This document shows positions 23,883 through 26,667 of a DNA stretch of 26,667 nucleotides, piece after piece (within the stretch, counting starts at the first letter, position 1; each line of letters begins with the position of its first letter). The DNA comes from Rhizobiales bacterium UBA3584 (GTDB lineage: Bacteria > Pseudomonadota > Alphaproteobacteria > Rhizobiales > Devosiaceae). A program made the position numbers and the translations under genes. The notes under the pieces are model-generated. The model made no database searches. It was given only the letters and a program-made list of their open reading frames with translations, and was not told the origin of the DNA. The DNA lies in assembly GCA_002375765.1 (NCBI GenBank), contig DFMV01000083.1, positions 1 to 26,667 on the forward strand, written 5' to 3'.

Positions 23883-25466
23883 TTAGGCGATCAGTCTGGG
23901 TGCGGCCTCCACCAGACTCTGCGTGTACCCATGCTGCGGATCACTGAGCACCCTGTCGGTCGCCCCCTCCTCCACGATCCTGCCGCCTTCCATGACAACG
24001 ACCCGGTCGGTGATCGCCCGAACTACCTGCAGATCATGGGCAATGAACAGATAGCTTATGGTTGCCTGCTGCGAAATTTCCGCCAGTAGATCGAGCACCT
24101 GCGCCCGGATCGACACGTCGAGCGCTGAAACAGCCTCGTCCAGAACGATCAGCGCCGGCTCGATAACCAGCGCCCGAGCAATCGCAATTCGTTGCCGCTG
24201 CCCCCCGGAAAACTCGTGGATATAGCGCCCCGCCGCCTCCGGCTCGATCTTTACCGATTCGAGCGCCCGCGCCACCAGCGCCTCCCGCTCTGCCCCCCTG
24301 GGCGCCCGCGCTCCCAAAAGATGCAGCGGCTCGGCCACCAGCCTTCCGACCCTGTGCCGCGGATCGAACGACCCATAGGGGTCCTGAAACACCATCTGCA
24401 TGTCGCGCAGCGTAAGCCGCGCCGCCCGCCCGGCCCGCTCCACGACCTGCCCGGCAAAAACCACCCTGCCCGCATCGAGCGGCTCAAGCCCCAGGATCGC
24501 CCGCGCCAGCGTCGATTTCCCGCTCCCGCTTTCCCCCACCAGCCCCACGCTCTCGCCCCGCGCTATGGTCAGGCTCACACCATCGAGCGCCCGGAACGTT
24601 TTCCTGCCGCCAGACAAGAGCCCCGACCGCAAAGGATAGTCCCGCGTCGCCCCCTCGACCCGCAACAGCACCTCGCCCACTGCGCCCCTCACGCGCTTTG
24701 GAACGTGCGTGCTCGCCTCCAGCAGGCGCCTTGTATAGGCATGCTGCGGCACGCCGATCAGCGCCCTTGCCGACCCCGCCTCCACCACCTTGCCGTCGCG
24801 CAGCACCGCCACAATATCGGCCATCTGCGACACCACGGCCAGATCGTGGGTTATCAGCATCAGCCCCATCCCCTCTTCATCCACCAGCCCGGCCAGCAGA
24901 TCGAGAATTTGCGCCTGTGTCGTTACGTCCAGCGCCGTTGTCGGCTCGTCCGCTATCAAAATCTTCGGTCGCAACGCAATCGCCATGGCAATCCCCACGC
25001 GCTGGCGCTGCCCGCCCGAAAGCTCATGGGGGTAGCGCGAGGGCGAAATCTTGTTCCCGGGCAGCCCAACCCGCTCGAGCTTTTCCGCAGCCAGGGCCCG
25101 GGCCTCCGCCCTCCCCATCCGCCGATGCACCCGCACCGTCTCGGCCACCTGATCCCCGATGGTCATCAGAGGATTGAGCGCCGTCATCGGCTCCTGAAAG
25201 ATCATCCCGATGGCCTGCCCGCGCAGCCCGTTCATCTCGCCTTCGCTTGCGGCAGCAAGATCGCGCCCCTCGAACCCGATCCTGCCCGCCAGTTTCGCCC
25301 CGCCCGGCAAAAGCCGCATGATCGAAAGCGCCGTCAGCGACTTGCCGGACCCCGATTCTCCAACGAGCCCGAGAACCTGGCCCGCCCCGATCTCCAGCGA
25401 GACGGCATCAAGAATGCGCGTCCCGCCGATGGTCAGTCCCAGCTTTTCGATGTTGAGAAGACTCAT
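23883..25466 (-). CDS. Fused double ATPase of a peptide-type ABC importer
   Basis: Energises an ABC importer of the dipeptide/oligopeptide/nickel (Dpp/Opp/Yej) family; 527 residues in which DppD-like and DppF-like ATPases are fused. First domain: Walker A GESGSGKS (36-43), signature LSGGQ (149-153), Walker B ILIADE (169-174), and His of THDLA (about 207). Second domain: Walker A GESGSGKS (311-318), signature FSGGQ (419-423), Walker B LIVLDE (439-444), and His of AHDLQ. Each domain ends with the family's C-terminal [18 protein letters not shown] segment. Both sites look intact. The start overlaps the upstream permease stop in ATGA. The substrate cannot be told without the binding protein, which is outside the window. 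Confidence 0.93.
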   Translation of the reverse strand: MSLLNIEKLGLTIGGTRILDAVSLEIGAGQVLGLVGESGSGKSLTALSIMRLLPGGAKLAGRIGFEGRDLAAASEGEMNGLRGQAIGMIFQEPMTALNPLMTIGDQVAETVRVHRRMGRAEARALAAEKLERVGLPGNKISPSRYPHELSGGQRQRVGIAMAIALRPKILIADEPTTALDVTTQAQILDLLAGLVDEEGMGLMLITHDLAVVSQMADIVAVLRDGKVVEAGSARALIGVPQHAYTRRLLEASTHVPKRVRGAVGEVLLRVEGATRDYPLRSGLLSGGRKTFRALDGVSLTIARGESVGLVGESGSGKSTLARAILGLEPLDAGRVVFAGQVVERAGRAARLTLRDMQMVFQDPYGSFDPRHRVGRLVAEPLHLLGARAPRGAEREALVARALESVKIEPEAAGRYIHEFSGGQRQRIAIARALVIEPALIVLDEAVSALDVSIRAQVLDLLAEISQQATISYLFIAHDLQVVRAITDRVVVMEGGRIVEEGATDRVLSDPQHGYTQSLVEAAPRLIA

Positions 25467-26278
25467 CGCCCGGCCTTCCCCAATCTTGGGTCAAACCAGT
25501 CCCTCAGCCCGTCCCCCAGAAGATTCAGCCCCAGCACCGAAAAAACGATTGCCAGCCCAGGCACCAGCGCAACATGCGGCGCCAGCGAAATCATCGTCTG
25601 CGCCTCAGCCAGCATCCGCCCCCAGCTTGGCAGGGGTGGCTGCGCCCCCAGCCCCACATAGGCCAGCCCCGCCTCGGCCAGAATGGCCAGCGAAAACTGG
25701 ATGGTGGCCTGAACGATCAGCATGTTGCCGATATTGGGCAGCACATGCTCGAGCGAAATCAGCACCCGGCTCTTGCCCGCCACTCGCGCCGCCATGATGA
25801 ACTCGCGCTGCCACACGCCCATCGCTGCCCCGCGCGTCAGCCGCGCGAAAACAGGGATGTTGAAAATCCCGATCGCGATGATCGCGTTGATCGCCCCCGG
25901 CCCGAACACCGCGGTAATCAGAATGGCGATGATGAGCGCCGGAAACGCAAACACCAGATCGTTGCCGCGCATGATGACATCGTCGAGCACCGATCCGGTC
26001 CGCGCCGCTGCCCAAAGCCCCAGCGGCACGCCAACCGCCATCCCAAGCCCGACCGCCACCAGTGCCACGGCAATCGAGGTCTGCGCGCCCACAAGGATCA
26101 TCGACACCATGTCGCGCCCGAAATGGTCGGTTCCCAGCCAGTGCGCCGCCCCCGGCGGCATCAGCCGCTCCCCCACCGCAATCAGCGTCACGTCATAGGG
26201 CGTCCAGAAAAGCGAGAGCAGCGCCATCGCCGCCAGAACAGCCGTCAGCACCCCGCCGATGACCAACCCGGTCCTCAT
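25463..26278 (-). CDS. ABC importer permease, DppC/YejE type
   Basis: Inner-membrane permease of a peptide-type importer, 271 residues. The first span lies at about 5-23, followed by the loop HWLGTDHFGRDMVSMILVGAQ typical of DppC-like proteins, then the transmembrane domain with the cytosolic EAA loop (FIMAARVAGKSRVLISLEHV then LPN) that docks on the ATPase, and the C-terminal LGLNLLGDGLRDWFDPRLG. The start at 26278 gives a normal N-terminus; the frame stays open to 26545 within the upstream permease, but that part is a shadow. It overlaps both neighbours by 4 bases, so the three genes are translationally coupled. Confidence 0.94.
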   Translation of the reverse strand: MRTGLVIGGVLTAVLAAMALLSLFWTPYDVTLIAVGERLMPPGAAHWLGTDHFGRDMVSMILVGAQTSIAVALVAVGLGMAVGVPLGLWAAARTGSVLDDVIMRGNDLVFAFPALIIAILITAVFGPGAINAIIAIGIFNIPVFARLTRGAAMGVWQREFIMAARVAGKSRVLISLEHVLPNIGNMLIVQATIQFSLAILAEAGLAYVGLGAQPPLPSWGRMLAEAQTMISLAPHVALVPGLAIVFSVLGLNLLGDGLRDWFDPRLGKAGR

Positions 26279-26667
26279 CGCGTCCCCCGCCGCAACCGCG
26301 GATCGACAGCCGCATAGGCAATGTCGACGGCAAAGGTCACGAGGATCACCGCAAACACGAGGATCATCACCACCGAGCGCACGACGATCAGGTCGCGCGC
26401 CGTAATTGCCTGAAACGCCAGCCGCCCCAGTCCAGGCAGGTAAAAGACGTTCTCGATGATGATCGCCCCGGCCAGAAGAAACGAAAACTGCAGCCCCATG
26501 ATCGTCAGCACCGGGATCAGCGCATTGCGAAACGCGTGCCGCCACAGCGCCTGGCTCCGCGCCAGCCCCTTGGCCCGTGCCGTGCGCACATAATCCTCGT
26601 CCAGCGTATCGAGCAGGCTCGAGCGCATCACCCGCGCCAGAATCGCCGCCTGCGGCAGCGCCAGCGC
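26275..26667 (-). CDS. ABC importer permease, DppB type, N-terminus outside window
   Basis: C-terminal 130 residues of a DppB-like permease; the frame is open to the right edge of the window (ALALPQAAILARVMRSSLLD and onward), so the gene is cut by the window and is not itself truncated. The EAA loop is visible as DYVRTARAKGLARSQALWRH then AFRNALIPVLT, followed by the final spans and the ending VDIAYAAVDPRLRR typical of DppB proteins. It overlaps the next permease by ATGA. The GTG/ATG near 26626-26631 is internal and should not be taken as the start. Confidence 0.92.
   Translation of the reverse strand, partial: ALALPQAAILARVMRSSLLDTLDEDYVRTARAKGLARSQALWRHAFRNALIPVLTIMGLQFSFLLAGAIIIENVFYLPGLGRLAFQAITARDLIVVRSVVMILVFAVILVTFAVDIAYAAVDPRLRRGTR

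Noticed and set aside
24192..25661. Open frame of 489 codons on the plus strand
   Set aside because: Antisense to the double ATPase and the permease; its Arg/Pro/His-rich composition is typical of a shadow frame.
1..26667. Search by eye for tRNA, rRNA, integrase, transposase, toxin-antitoxin or defence genes
   Set aside because: Nothing matching was seen; every large frame is explained by a conserved housekeeping or transport gene or by its antisense shadow.

Overview
The window looks like a chromosomal housekeeping segment of an alphaproteobacterium in the order Hyphomicrobiales (Rhizobiales). The evidence is high GC, the gene order (scpA-scpB-tatA-tatB-tatC-serS-surE-pcm; argS/dgt beside erpA and xthA; valS-popZ-tolC), an ExoR-like periplasmic regulator, a PopZ pole organiser, and rhizobial-type intergenic mosaic repeats ending in a GCGACAAAACAAAGACCTAGAGC-like tail. 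Devosiaceae (Devosia or Pelagibacterium) is my best guess at family level, but that is inference from general resemblance.

Layout. (1) 1-826 (+): a DUF815 AAA ATPase, probably cut at its 5' end by the window edge, converging on the long minus-strand block. (2) 985-8547 (-): read in transcriptional order this is scpA, scpB, tatA, tatB, tatC, serS, surE, pcm and an nlpD-like LysM/LytM lipoprotein, covering chromosome segregation, twin-arginine export, seryl-tRNA charging, nucleotide and protein repair, and septal peptidoglycan control. Several junctions are 4-base ATGA overlaps. (3) 8772-14046 (-): dgt, argS and a large SPOR-domain membrane protein. Two long palindromic repeats lie just after the stop codons of dgt and the SPOR gene. 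(4) 14120-15983 (+): erpA, a LysE-family exporter whose ribosome binding site lies inside a perfect inverted repeat, and xthA. (5) 16091-16900 (-): exoR, preceded by a 575-base region without a convincing gene. (6) 17476-23808 (-): a methyltransferase related to PIMT, tolC, popZ and valS, with mosaic repeats on both sides of popZ. (7) 23883-26667 (-): the distal part of a peptide-type ABC importer operon (permease fragment, second permease, fused double ATPase), running off the right edge.

Most genes are ordinary and well conserved. The unusual material is between them: three loci of a rhizobial mosaic repeat (one a three-module composite), two members of a palindromic family that share an apical core but have different, internally complementary arms, a probable translation-control hairpin or operator at lysE, a perfect inverted repeat in the nlpD leader, and a long exoR leader. 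I found no tRNA, rRNA, CRISPR array, transposase, phage gene or obvious new multi-gene system.
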